Notes under the pieces: model-generated
Told to the model about the DNA's origin: nothing
The model's input: the letters and a program-made list of their open reading frames with translations, nothing else
Databases searched by the model: none
Program-made: the position numbers and the translations under genes
Part shown: positions 44,532 to 53,824 of the stretch, in pieces
Layout of the letters: every line of letters begins with the position of its first letter
How positions within the stretch are numbered: the stretch's first letter is position 1
Origin: Bin80 sp965116685
Lineage (GTDB): Bacteria > Bacteroidota > Rhodothermia > Rhodothermales > Bin80
NCBI GenBank assembly: GCA_965116685.1
Contig: OZ220707.1
Span: 1,612,001-1,676,000, forward strand
Direction of reading: 5' to 3'
Length of the DNA stretch: 64,000 nt

Positions 44532-44998
44532 GAATCTTATCCAGTGTCAATCAGGCCGAATGCTCCTAATTGCACTGATATCTGAACTTGCCCTTTGTGG
44601 TTTCTTGAAGGTACGTTTTTTTTTTACAAAGCTGAGGATTTTTTGAAAAATTGGAGACCGTCGGAGGCAATTGTTTGGGGGAGTTTATACCGGTTCGGTG
44701 AGCCGAGGACTAAAACAATTTGACGTTCAGGAGTTTGAGTGCACGCTTTTGTGTGGGGGACGGATCTTCGCAAAGGTAACTGTCTACAGGCACTCGTATG
44801 AAAGATCACGGCGTTGGCTAGGATGGCCATGGCCATTCGCGTGGTTTGCTCTCCTTCCTCCTGATGCAGTTCCTGTGCCAGTTCGCCAAGGACATATTTG
44901 GGGGCATGAAACTGCAGATACCCTGCCGCCTGACTGACGCCTAGTTCCAGGATTTTGACGCCCTTTGCGACCCGGCGTTCCGACAGGGCAACCGTCTC

Positions 44999-46911
44999 AT
45001 CGCGGTAGGGACCCGAGTTTCCTCGGGCCCCCCGCACAGATCCGGACGTGCGCGTTAACGCATCCGGCTCCTCCCTTGGGTTACACTCGCGTGCTTGACG
45101 GAAAATCGTCTCGCCGGCCAGTCGTGTCGTATGTTCAGCTTCGGCCAATAGCGCTCAATGAGGATATCCAACTGCTCCCACGTGGTTCGATCCTTCTGGG
45201 ATCGTCGACGTAGGATACACAGCCAGACCCATTTCAAGCACTTAAAACATCTCCATAGGTACCGATAACTCCATGGTACGGCATAGTAATTCAGCCATCC
45301 ATTAAGAACTTGGCCAAGCCATAGGCCCGTATCATGCACGCTTTGGTGCATCCGGCGCCATAGCTCCCTACGAATTCGTTTTATGAAGCGCACCATGCGC
45401 TTCGCGATTGGCTTACGACCCAGCCCAAATGACCCCTTGCGGGTTTTACGACAGTAATGTGTAAATCCCAGAAAGTCAAAGGTCTTCGGCTTGCCGTCTC
45501 CCCGTTTTCTACGGTGCTCCATCGCGTTGCGACCAAATTCGATCAGTCGCGTTTTGTCTGGATGCAGACTCAATCCGAATTTCTCCAGTCGGGCCCGCAA
45601 TGCACGTAGAAACTTCTCCGCCTCCTCCTTATACTGAAAACATACCACAAAATCGTCCGCATAACGAACGATATACGACTCTCCACCGATCTTGCGTGAT
45701 TTGCGCTGGGACTCAAACCATAAGTCCAGCACGTAATGAAGGTAGATGTTGGCCAGAATCGGAGAGATCACCGCGCCTTGCGGCGTGCCTCGCCTACTTT
45801 CCTGCCAGTTCCCATCCTCCATCACCCCCGCCTTCAGAAATTTTGTGATGAGTCGGAGCACCCGTTGATCTGCGATCCGGTGTTCCAGGAAGCGGAGTAA
45901 CCACTCCTGATCCACCATGTCAAAGAATTTCCGAATGTCCGCATCCACCACATAGTTTACCCTCCGGCGTTCGATCACATACGCGACGGCATCCAGTCCA
46001 TCATGGGCACTGCGCCCCGGCCTGAATCCATAGCTGAACCCGCAGAACTCATTTTCATAAATGGGCTCTAAAATACATTTAACCATCGCGGTCTGAACGA
46101 TCTTGTCCTCCAGCGCTGCGATCCCGAGCGGTCGTGTGCCTCCATCAGGCTTCGGTATATTCACCCGCCTGCTGGGGGTCGCTCGAAACGATCCACAGTG
46201 TACACGTGTGCAGAGATCCGCAAGGTTACGGTCCAAGTCCACGCTATACTCCTCCCACGTCACGTTGTCCACCCCAGGGGACGCTTCTCGCTTTAATGCG
46301 AAAAACGCCGCCGTCAGTGATTCCACGCTGATGTGGTGCAAGAGCGTTGTAAACTTCGGGTTCCGTTGTACGACTTCCCGTATCCGCTCAATCCCCTGGT
46401 GCACACGCGCCCATTTCTGCGCATGGTGTGTGGTGGGATCTTGCGGATTCCCCTCGGGTAGAGGCCTTCGCTCCGACCGCTCCGCGGATGGCTCCTTGTT
46501 CGCGGTCTTCCTCACTACTATGCCTCTATCTGACTTCTCCATCTCGTGCATCTTAGGCTTCGGCGTCTTCCGCCTTCTCTAAGCGGCCCCGTACGACTAC
46601 AGGGCAAGATGGAGACCTCCCAGGTCCCGGCAAAGTGCGTACGTGCGTCCCTGAGTTCCTGGACACCGTGGGCCTGTAGATCCTCTCACCATAACGATGA
46701 CCTACATGGTGCCTTCGACCAGTATCACAGCCTCGGCGACCCAGATAATGCATATTTCGTTGCTCAATAGCTCCGGCCACACGCACCGCTGCCGACACTT
46801 CATCGGGACCCTCACGGATCACAACGCACGGCTCGCGGAAATATGTGTTTTGGTTAAACTTCATATTGCAGGACTTGCACCTGCTACACTTATGCCAGTT
46901 AGCCTGGCGTT
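44999..46911 (-). mobile_element. Group II intron
   Basis: 1913-bp intron in the second methylase copy. The 3' end has a domain V-like GAGCCGGATGCG...CACGTCCGGAT and a domain VI-like GCCCGAGGAAACTCGGG hairpin, finishing CTACCGCGAT (final AT). The 5' boundary is set by comparison with the intact gene and begins GAACGCC, deviating from the usual GTGCG at positions 2-3. The open reading frame in its middle encodes the maturase/reverse transcriptase. Confidence 0.85.
45055..46551 (-). CDS. ltrA: Group II intron reverse transcriptase/maturase
   Basis: 498-residue intron-encoded protein. Reverse-transcriptase blocks are complete: REASPGVDNVTWEEY, RRVNIPKPDGGTRPLGIAAL, FSYGFRPGRSAHDGL, GTPQGAVISPILANIYLHY, and the catalytic YADDFVV. 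The maturase X region follows (TFDFLGFTHYCRKTRKG, LNGWLNYYAVPWSYRYLW). It ends soon after X without an HNH endonuclease, so mobility would be endonuclease-independent. The frame is intact although its host gene is dead. Confidence 0.93.
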   Translation of the reverse strand: MHEMEKSDRGIVVRKTANKEPSAERSERRPLPEGNPQDPTTHHAQKWARVHQGIERIREVVQRNPKFTTLLHHISVESLTAAFFALKREASPGVDNVTWEEYSVDLDRNLADLCTRVHCGSFRATPSRRVNIPKPDGGTRPLGIAALEDKIVQTAMVKCILEPIYENEFCGFSYGFRPGRSAHDGLDAVAYVIERRRVNYVVDADIRKFFDMVDQEWLLRFLEHRIADQRVLRLITKFLKAGVMEDGNWQESRRGTPQGAVISPILANIYLHYVLDLWFESQRKSRKIGGESYIVRYADDFVVCFQYKEEAEKFLRALRARLEKFGLSLHPDKTRLIEFGRNAMEHRRKRGDGKPKTFDFLGFTHYCRKTRKGSFGLGRKPIAKRMVRFIKRIRRELWRRMHQSVHDTGLWLGQVLNGWLNYYAVPWSYRYLWRCFKCLKWVWLCILRRRSQKDRTTWEQLDILIERYWPKLNIRHDWPARRFSVKHASVTQGRSRMR

Positions 46912-47448
46912 CAATACTTGCTGCCAAATCATCCAGATCACCTTCAATCCATCCACGGTTCGGCCACCGTTCAATGTGTCCATACAATTCTTCCCTGTCG
47001 TCATACGTGACAACGGCAAAACGATATTTTGCGCTCCGAATAGCGGAATCAAGGGTTTCCTGCTCGACTTTTCGCAGGGATCCTGGCAACCGGACTGCGA
47101 TACATTGTTCGACGGTTTCTCCAGTGAGCTTGATGGTCTGTCCCAGGCGAGCCCGTGCGTCGGATTCCACCGATGAAGCGGGCGAGAACTCGGTCCCAAA
47201 AATGACGGGAAGCCCGCCCTCATGGAAAATAACAATATCCGGCTGCTTCATCTTCTCTACAAAGATGTCTGTCTGCTCAGCCCGTACAATCCAGCGGGGA
47301 TGCTTGTCTCGCAGGCACTCGGCAAGCTTCGCATTTACAATCTTTCCAAAATTCTTCGACATCAATCTTGCCGGACACTTCCAACCGCATTGATATTTTG
47401 GTTAAAATTTTTGACAAAATGGTTCGACCGCAGTTAATGTGGAATGAT

Positions 47449-47456
47449 TAAATTTG
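47449..47456 (+). promoter_or_regulatory. Possible -7 element upstream of eda
   Basis: TAAATTTG, a full TAnnTTTG match 106 bp before the eda start. No good TTG at the right distance (closest is TTC about 23 nt upstream), so this is tentative. Confidence 0.3.
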
Positions 47457-47562
47457 AGCTTCGGGGATGTGCTCTTGAAAAACAGTCGAACGAAAAAACA
47501 AGACGAAATTTTCAAAGTCATCTAGAATCCAAATTCGCGATAGAACCATAATCTGAAAAAAG

Positions 47563-48210
47563 ATGGAAAATAGAAAAGCACTGACCCAAAAAATGCTCTC
47601 ATCGGGCGCGATTGCTGTTTTGCGTCTCCGAGAAGCATTGCCGCTCAAGCCGGCGGTAGATGCGCTCATACGTGGAGGGATCACGGTTCTTGAAGTTACC
47701 CTGACAACCCCGAATGCACTATCCTCAATTGAAGCACTGCGAAAATCCTACGGAGCGGAGATTTTGGTTGGGGCTGGATCGGTGATTACAAAAGAGCAGA
47801 CTCATGAGGTTGCTTCAGCAGGAGCAAATTTTGTTGTGAGCCCGATCACAAAGAAAGAGGTAATCCATGCCGGGCACACTCACGGTTTACCGGTTCTGCC
47901 AGGTGCATTGACCCCCACCGAAGTACAGATTGCTCATGAATCCGGCGCGGACATGGTGAAAGTCTTTCCTGCAGAACAGCTGGGGTTGAGCTATATAAGA
48001 GCACTTTTAGCTCCACTCCCACATTTAAAGTTGGCACCAACAGGAGGCGTGACTCCCGAAAATGCAGGAGAGTGGATTCGTGCAGGTGCCGCGGTCGTAG
48101 GCTTGGGTAGTGCTCTGTTTGATACAGAGGCAATTCGAAGTGGTCAATTTTCAGTGCTTACCGAACGCGCCCGCACTCTATGTACAAGTATTGCAGAAGT
48201 GCGGGAATGA
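47563..48210 (+). CDS. eda: KDPG/KHG aldolase
   Basis: 215-residue class I aldolase that splits 2-keto-3-deoxy-6-phosphogluconate (Entner-Doudoroff) or 4-hydroxy-2-oxoglutarate. The Glu region ITVLEVTLTTPNAL is at ~43-56, the Schiff-base Lys lies in GADMVKVFPAEQLG, and LAPTGGVTPENAGEW is the phosphate site. Length is typical. It stands alone: no edd or kinase is adjacent. Plus-strand, starting about 200 bp after the start of the (minus-strand) methylase pseudogene. Confidence 0.92.
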   Translation: MENRKALTQKMLSSGAIAVLRLREALPLKPAVDALIRGGITVLEVTLTTPNALSSIEALRKSYGAEILVGAGSVITKEQTHEVASAGANFVVSPITKKEVIHAGHTHGLPVLPGALTPTEVQIAHESGADMVKVFPAEQLGLSYIRALLAPLPHLKLAPTGGVTPENAGEWIRAGAAVVGLGSALFDTEAIRSGQFSVLTERARTLCTSIAEVRE

Positions 48211-48305
48211 GTCTGATGTACCGTACATTCGTATCTGGAGGGAATAGTCAGGTAATAAAGGGCAGGACAGAACCATAACCAACCCGCAGCGAGGGTTCAA
48301 TATTC

Positions 48306-49325
48306 ATGGAATCTGACATCGCGCAGCAAGCGGCCAGTTATGAGTCCATTGATCCTGGACAAGTCAATGCCTGGCTTGAACCCTATATCCCGCGAGAGCC
48401 CGCCAGCATTTTGGATGTCGGTGCTGGTAGCGGTCGGGATGCTGCTTGGCTTGCGTCAAAGGGGCACCAGGTGATTGCAATGGAACCCTCATGCGGTATG
48501 CGCAGGGAGGCCGAGCGATTCCATTCTGGATCCCCCTTCACATTAATTGCAGACCGGCTGCCCGACATCAAAAAGACAAGCCGGTCAGGTATGTCGTTCG
48601 ACCTGATTCTTCTCAACGCTGTCTGGATGTTCATTCCCGAGACAGAACGGAAACGCAGCTTTCGGAAGCTGATCGCTCTCCTTAAACCTCGGGGCGTCAT
48701 AGCAATCTCGTTTCGCACACCGTGCGAGAGGCACCGAGGGATGTACCCTGTTTCCGTATCGGAAATCGAAGGACTTGCTCAGGGACACGGAGCCTACATA
48801 GTATCAACCGAAGAAGTTAGCGACTCCCTCGGCCGACCTGGAGTAAGATGGCATCAGATTATCATCCGTTTGCCTGACGACGGTACTGGCGCGTTGCCTC
48901 TGATTCGGCGGATCGTATTGCTTGACAACAAGTCCTCAACCTACAAGCTCGCACTGTTGCGGTCTCTGTGCAGAGTGGCCAGCATATCGCCCGGCTTGGC
49001 ACGTGAATCCGGACCCGATCAGGTGACGATTCCCCTGGGATCTGTGGCTCTTGCCTGGATCCAGCTTTACCTCCCATTATTAAGGGAAAACATGCCACAG
49101 AATCCGAGAAATAAGTCTGGCGGTCAACACATCGGATTTGCCCGGGGCGCTCTTGGTAAGCTCATCCCAAGTTCACAGGAAACTATCCAACTCCGACCGG
49201 GCGCATCATTGTACGCGGACCGCGGGATCGATTTGACAAACTCACTCCGAGATGCTGCCGCAACCATCGAAAAAATGCCTTGCGATACCTCTACTATCCT
49301 GATGGGGAACCAATTTTCAAGGTAA
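48306..49325 (+). CDS. Methyltransferase half of a frameshifted methyltransferase-HNH protein
   Basis: 339 residues. The N-terminal ~190 are a class I SAM methyltransferase (motif I ILDVGAGSGRDAAWLA, LILLNAVWMFI as motif IV region). Residues ~195-330 (SSTYKLALLRSLCRVA, VTIPLGSVALAWIQLYLPLL, IGFARGALGKL) are not methyltransferase; they look like the N-terminal part of HNH proteins whose continuation is the next frame. The frame derails at an AAAAAA run (49,270-49,275) and ends in an out-of-frame tail. Read as one gene with the following entry, broken by a -1 shift. Substrate unknown; restriction or defence use is a guess. Confidence 0.7.
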   Translation: MESDIAQQAASYESIDPGQVNAWLEPYIPREPASILDVGAGSGRDAAWLASKGHQVIAMEPSCGMRREAERFHSGSPFTLIADRLPDIKKTSRSGMSFDLILLNAVWMFIPETERKRSFRKLIALLKPRGVIAISFRTPCERHRGMYPVSVSEIEGLAQGHGAYIVSTEEVSDSLGRPGVRWHQIIIRLPDDGTGALPLIRRIVLLDNKSSTYKLALLRSLCRVASISPGLARESGPDQVTIPLGSVALAWIQLYLPLLRENMPQNPRNKSGGQHIGFARGALGKLIPSSQETIQLRPGASLYADRGIDLTNSLRDAAATIEKMPCDTSTILMGNQFSR

Positions 49326-50026
49326 CAAAGAGGCAATTCAGGGTCGGTCGCTCCATCATACTGAACGAGGACTATTTTTCGGAATTCGGAGAAATGACTG
49401 TTCCCGCCCATCTCTGGCAAGCACTTCAACGTTATAGCGTATGGGTTGAGCCTGCCTTGGTTGAGGAATGGATCCGACTGATGCGCAGATATGCACATAG
49501 ACAGGACAGACCGGTGGACGAACTGCGATTAAGGCAACTGATGCGCCCCTATGAACCCGAGCGCAATCAGGGAGAAGTTCGCAACCGTGCTCTGAAGCTG
49601 CTGAGCACGCAATCGATCTATTGCGTATGGACCGGTAAGAAGCTGCACGCAAAGAGTATGCATATTGACCACTGTCTCCCCTGGGCAGCATGGCCATGCG
49701 ACGATCTCTGGAATTTAATGCCCGCCAACAAGGCCTCCAATCTCAGCAAGAAAAATTATTTGCCCGACAACATCACCATCCGGGAAGCGCAGGACCGTAT
49801 CATGACCTGGTGGGACAATGCCTACCGCAGGGAAAAGGCAACAAGCGAACGATTTCTTTTAGAGGCAAAGGCCCGGTTGCCCGCATTGAAGGAATCCGCT
49901 CCTTCACTTGATGACATATTTTTCGCTTTGGACCTGCAGAGGACACGTTTGCACAATGATCATCGCATTCCCGAGTGGTCTGGACCTCGCGGATCAGCTG
50001 CAACCCTTCTTTCCATGGGAGAGTAA
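49280..50026 (+). CDS. HNH endonuclease half of the frameshifted gene
   Basis: 248 residues in the -1 frame. The HNH motif is clear: YCVWTGKKLHAKSMHIDHCLPW (His-Asp-His region) followed by DDLWNLMPANKASNLSKKNY with the conserved Asn. It lacks a real start: TTG 49280 lies within the upstream gene, and the sequence RYLYYPDGEPIFKV reads as a direct continuation of that protein (…IEKMP). The C-terminus is helical. Best seen as the nuclease domain of a single ~580-residue protein; if no frameshift repair occurs it is probably not made. Confidence 0.7.
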   Translation: MRYLYYPDGEPIFKVTKRQFRVGRSIILNEDYFSEFGEMTVPAHLWQALQRYSVWVEPALVEEWIRLMRRYAHRQDRPVDELRLRQLMRPYEPERNQGEVRNRALKLLSTQSIYCVWTGKKLHAKSMHIDHCLPWAAWPCDDLWNLMPANKASNLSKKNYLPDNITIREAQDRIMTWWDNAYRREKATSERFLLEAKARLPALKESAPSLDDIFFALDLQRTRLHNDHRIPEWSGPRGSAATLLSMGE

Positions 50027-50169
50027 ATACGTAATCGCTATCATTGTGGCCTCGTGCAAGACCCTCTTTAGAGGTTATGTGTGAGTGACAAAACGATTGA
50101 CCAGTACGTGAATTGGTCATCGTGCAAGCTTCTTCCCATCCCCCTCCAAAACACAGATACCAAGGAGCA

Positions 50170-51060
50170 CTACAGCGCGAGGGCCATCGCTCCGAGTACA
50201 CCAGCCCTGCTTCCAAGTCCAGGTGGGACGATATACTGGTCAATCTGATCAATCAGTTCTTTCGCCCTGACATATCCATTCAAGTGTGACTGGACACACG
50301 AACGAATCGCAGGAAATAAATGCTCCTGCTGCATCACTCCGCCGCCCATAATGACCCGTTTGGGTGAGAGGATCAGGATCATATTGGTTACCGCAAACGA
50401 GAGATAGTGCGCCACAAACGACCATGCAACATGGTCCGGTGGAAGTGTCTTGGCAGGAGTCCCCCAGTGGGCCTGGATCGCAGGTCCGGCTACCATCCCC
50501 TCCAGGCAGGCGCCATGAAAAGGACAATTCCCCTCGTAATCATCTCCCTCGGCACGTGGCAAAAAAAGATGTCCCATCTCCGGGTGTACGAGCCCATGAA
50601 CGGGCTGACCATTCACTAGGGCTCCACCCCCAAAGCCCGTCCCAATCGAAAGGTAGAGAAGATTCTGAGTCCCCTGCCCCGCTCCCCATAAGTATTCGCC
50701 GACGGCAGCACCATTGACATCCGTATCAAAGGCGACAGGTCGTTGCAACTCTCGTACAATCCGTCCAACCAAGTCGGTATTCGACCAGCCTGGTTTTGGG
50801 GTACTGGTAATGAAACCATAGGTCTCTGAATCAGGCCGCACATCAGCGGGACCGAATGTAGCAATGCCAATGGAATCCGGCAATCGAGGCTGTGCTCGGA
50901 AGAAGTCCACTGCTCGACCGATTGTCTCTTCCGGTGTTGTGGTAGGAAATCGCTCTACGGCATGGATGTCGTTTGGCGGGTGGCCAATTGCACAGACGAA
51001 TTTCGTTCCCCCCGCTTCAATACCTCCAAGAAGGGATTCAATTTTCACGGTGTCACTCAC
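50170..51060 (-). CDS. ROK-family fructokinase-like sugar kinase
   Basis: 296-residue sugar kinase. ATP motif GGIEAGGTKFVCAIG at the N-terminus, LSIGTGFGGGALV as the second nucleotide loop, DTDVNGAA with the catalytic Asp. The ROK zinc site is HPEMGHLFLP plus CPFHGACLEG. The GIEAGGTKF start and zinc pattern resemble ROK fructokinases (the GmuE/YdhR type). Its start overlaps the htpG stop by 4 bp, making it the last gene of the gldA-htpG operon. It converges on the HNH gene. Confidence 0.87.
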   Translation of the reverse strand: MSDTVKIESLLGGIEAGGTKFVCAIGHPPNDIHAVERFPTTTPEETIGRAVDFFRAQPRLPDSIGIATFGPADVRPDSETYGFITSTPKPGWSNTDLVGRIVRELQRPVAFDTDVNGAAVGEYLWGAGQGTQNLLYLSIGTGFGGGALVNGQPVHGLVHPEMGHLFLPRAEGDDYEGNCPFHGACLEGMVAGPAIQAHWGTPAKTLPPDHVAWSFVAHYLSFAVTNMILILSPKRVIMGGGVMQQEHLFPAIRSCVQSHLNGYVRAKELIDQIDQYIVPPGLGSRAGVLGAMALAL

Positions 51061-52907
51061 GGAGTATGGGTCGCATCTACTAGGATACGAGTCATACGTG
51101 CCACAAATGCAGAGGGCTCTGTAAGACTGCCATCCAGCAGGAGAGCACCTTCGTAAATCTGCTCAATGGCTTCCTCAATCAGAGTATCCTGATTTTCGGT
51201 GGCGGATTTGAGTGCCAGAATATTTTTCATCAGTGGGTGTTCCACATTGATTTCCAGTACTTTCTTCATCCCCTCATAGTCGGGATTCATGGATTTCATC
51301 ATCCGTTCCAACTGCGGATCCATCCCATCCTTGGGGGCCACCAATGTGGCAGCAGAATCAACCAGACGCTTGGAAGCGGCCACATCCTGTATTCGGTCCC
51401 CCAACTGGATACGGAAGAGTGAGAGTAGCGTATCCCTGTCATCCCCGGGCAGAGGCTCTGATTCCTCATCCTCTCCCAGGTCAAGTTCCGCGGCGTTCAC
51501 GCTGGTGAAGCTCTTCTCCTCAAACTTCTGTACGTTTGGAAGCGTGAGTGCATCCACCGGATCCGACAGAAGCAAAACTTCAATCCCTTTACGGGCAAAA
51601 ACCTCAAGGTGAGGGCTCTTGCGGGCGGACTCAAGGGAATCTGCCAACAGATAATAAATGGTTTCCTGATCCGCGGCCATACGTTCCACATAGTCGTGGA
51701 ACGATGTCAGATCTTCACTGTTTGTTGACGGGTAACGCATCAGTTCCAGGAGTTCATCCCGCCGGGGTAGATCACTCCAGAGTCCAGTCTTGAGTACTGG
51801 ACCAAAATTCAGAAAAAATTTCTCGTATCGTTCACCATCTTCAGTAGCCCACTCCTTCAGGAGACCGAGCAGTTTGCCGGTCAGCGTAGATCGAATGCGC
51901 TGAGCAACGGGACTGTTTTGCGTCACCTCCCTGGACACGTTTAGTGGAAGATCATCCGTATCCACGACCCCCCGCACAAAGTGCAGATAATCGGGAAGCA
52001 ACTCTTCGGCATCGTCCCGTACAAAGACGCCCGAACAATAGAGGTGAAGGTCACTCCGGCGATCTTCCCGGAAAAATGACATGGGAGCCTGTGCAGGGAT
52101 AAACAGAAGGGCATCGAAGGAAAGGAGCCCTTCGATCTGCAGGTGTAGGTGCCCGAAAGGTTCTGCAAAATCACCCGTCACGAATTTATAGAACTCATTC
52201 CGTTCGTCCTCGGTGATGTCTTCCTTGCGCTTCTTCCAGAGTGCCTCTAACGTATTGACCTGATCAGAGTCAAGCTGGATCGGGAAGTCCACGAAATTTG
52301 AATACTTGCGGATAATGGACCGGATGCGGGCTTCCTCCGCAAATTCTTTCGCCTCCTCCTTCAGGTGCAGTGTGATCTTGGTTCCTTGCTCTTTCCGCGT
52401 GCCTGGGCTGATCACATACGTTCCTGTTCCATCACTTTTCCAGATGAACGACTCAGCCCCCTCATCGACATGTAATGTTTCAAGTACAATCTCATCTGCA
52501 ACCATGAACGCAGAATAGAAGCCGACACCGAACTGGCCAATCATACCGGCATCTACAGGTTTACCGGATGTTTTCTGCTCCTCAATGAAGGCCAGTGTAC
52601 CGCTACTTGCAATGGTCCCCAGCCGCTCAATGAGATCTTCGCGCGTCATCCCAATCCCTGTATCCTCTATGGACAGGGTATTGGCCTCTTTGTCCAGGGT
52701 AATCGCGATCTGGAGATCTTGATGACTCCCTTCCGAATGATCGGTCAGTTGTCGGAAACGAGCCTTGTTCAGGGCATCTGAAGCATTTGAGATCAATTCT
52801 CGAAGAAAGATCTCCTGGTTGGTATAGAGCGAATTGACGATGAGGTGCAGCAACTGCTGCATCTCCGCTTTATACTCAAACTGCTGGTTTGCTGTGTTCT
52901 CAGTCAT
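51057..52907 (-). CDS. htpG: Molecular chaperone HtpG (Hsp90)
   Basis: 616-residue Hsp90. The GHKL ATPase domain shows ELISNASDALNKARF, IEDTGIGMTREDL and MIGQFGVGFYSAFMVAD. The middle domain has RGVVDTDDLPLNVSREVTQ; the C-terminal dimerisation region is shorter and acidic around residues 475-490. Length is typical of bacterial HtpG. It lies 15 bp after the DUF4340 gene and overlaps the ROK kinase gene by 4 bp, inside a six-gene minus-strand operon. Confidence 0.97.
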   Translation of the reverse strand: MTENTANQQFEYKAEMQQLLHLIVNSLYTNQEIFLRELISNASDALNKARFRQLTDHSEGSHQDLQIAITLDKEANTLSIEDTGIGMTREDLIERLGTIASSGTLAFIEEQKTSGKPVDAGMIGQFGVGFYSAFMVADEIVLETLHVDEGAESFIWKSDGTGTYVISPGTRKEQGTKITLHLKEEAKEFAEEARIRSIIRKYSNFVDFPIQLDSDQVNTLEALWKKRKEDITEDERNEFYKFVTGDFAEPFGHLHLQIEGLLSFDALLFIPAQAPMSFFREDRRSDLHLYCSGVFVRDDAEELLPDYLHFVRGVVDTDDLPLNVSREVTQNSPVAQRIRSTLTGKLLGLLKEWATEDGERYEKFFLNFGPVLKTGLWSDLPRRDELLELMRYPSTNSEDLTSFHDYVERMAADQETIYYLLADSLESARKSPHLEVFARKGIEVLLLSDPVDALTLPNVQKFEEKSFTSVNAAELDLGEDEESEPLPGDDRDTLLSLFRIQLGDRIQDVAASKRLVDSAATLVAPKDGMDPQLERMMKSMNPDYEGMKKVLEINVEHPLMKNILALKSATENQDTLIEEAIEQIYEGALLLDGSLTEPSAFVARMTRILVDATHTP

Positions 52908-52922
52908 CCAAATAGGTTCAGG

Positions 52923-53813
52923 CTACTCTCCCTGGGGAGACAATGATTCCGGCTCTGGAAAAAGTTGATCCAGTCGACTCTCGAAGACTCTGTAGGTAAA
53001 TTGGCCTCCACTGGGAACCAGAGCAACTGCAGATTCCGCAGGCATTGCCTGGATGGATACGGTGGTATTCACGCTGGTTGACAGGTCAACGCGGTAGCTG
53101 GCATCGGTCAGGATCTGCACGGGCAGGTCATCAAAAAATCCATCCGCATTCAGCGGCGCAAATCGACGGAGCCAGTTCGTGATCTGTAAACTATCCCCCG
53201 GCTGATCGTCCACCATCCAGGTACCGCCATCCAGGAAAACCTCATAAGACACATCCTGACGCCTCACCCGGGCAGAGGTAACCGTCCCCATGCCAACGTC
53301 AACGACCTTGCGGTCCCGCCACCTTTCTGGATCCTGGTTGACGGTAACGCGGCCATTGGTTGAATAGACATTGGGATCGTCTCCGATGCGAACATAAATC
53401 GACATATAATCACGTCCCTGCCTTGAAATCACAATCTCCTCCGATCCATCAGTCCATGTAAGCGTAACCGTGGTCGCGGTCGAATCAATCCCGTAAAGCT
53501 CGTAGCGATCCGTATTGCTGGTTGCGCGGTTATTCAGGGAGAGATCCCCCAATTCGGTTAGAATACGCGCGACCGTTACTGAGTCAGCAGGCATATCCAC
53601 AGGCGCACGCATGAGCCATTGCATGCCTTGTTTTTCCAGATTCAATTCCGTATCCGGCAGCACAACGGAGATGTGTGTCACTTCATCAGTCGGAAGATTC
53701 AACTCCGGTACACGAATATTACTCGGATTTCGGTCAAACACACCGGAAAACCAGGCAAAAACCAGGAGTAGGGCCAGCGCGCCGACGAGTACAAGTGGTT
53801 GCTTTTGTCGCAT
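52923..53813 (-). CDS. DUF4340-domain protein
   Basis: 296-residue membrane-anchored protein: one N-terminal helix (PLVLVGALALLLVFAWFSGVF), then a beta-rich extracytoplasmic domain (ITELNLEKQGMQWL-like start, later DRKVVDVGMGTVTSARVRR) of the DUF4340 type. DUF4340 proteins are regularly encoded after GldG-like ABC components, as here, and probably form the accessory part of that complex. Spacing is 11 bp from gldG and 15 bp to htpG. Confidence 0.8.
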   Translation of the reverse strand: MRQKQPLVLVGALALLLVFAWFSGVFDRNPSNIRVPELNLPTDEVTHISVVLPDTELNLEKQGMQWLMRAPVDMPADSVTVARILTELGDLSLNNRATSNTDRYELYGIDSTATTVTLTWTDGSEEIVISRQGRDYMSIYVRIGDDPNVYSTNGRVTVNQDPERWRDRKVVDVGMGTVTSARVRRQDVSYEVFLDGGTWMVDDQPGDSLQITNWLRRFAPLNADGFFDDLPVQILTDASYRVDLSTSVNTTVSIQAMPAESAVALVPSGGQFTYRVFESRLDQLFPEPESLSPQGE

Positions 53814-53824
53814 AAGTCAGATAA

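Larger units (their letters stand above)
44797..47362 (-). pseudogene. Decayed second copy of the methylase gene, split by a group II intron
   Basis: Exon 1 (46,912-47,362) encodes ~151 residues nearly identical to the N-terminus of the intact methylase (WIVRAEQTDIFVEKMKQPDI). Exon 2 (44,797-44,998) continues with TVALSERRVAKGVKILELG up to LANAVIFH, then similarity stops, so over 700 residues including the methyltransferase domain are absent. In exon 1 the nuclease motif VILETEF has become VIFGTEF, losing the first acidic residue. The two exons would join exactly where the intact gene reads ATT|GAGACGG. Confidence 0.8.

Noticed and set aside
49269..49282. Classical -1 slippery heptamer at the methyltransferase-HNH junction
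   Set aside because: In the zero frame the codons are GAA AAA ATG, which do not fit X XXY YYZ; only simple A-run slippage remains possible, so a programmed event is not claimed.
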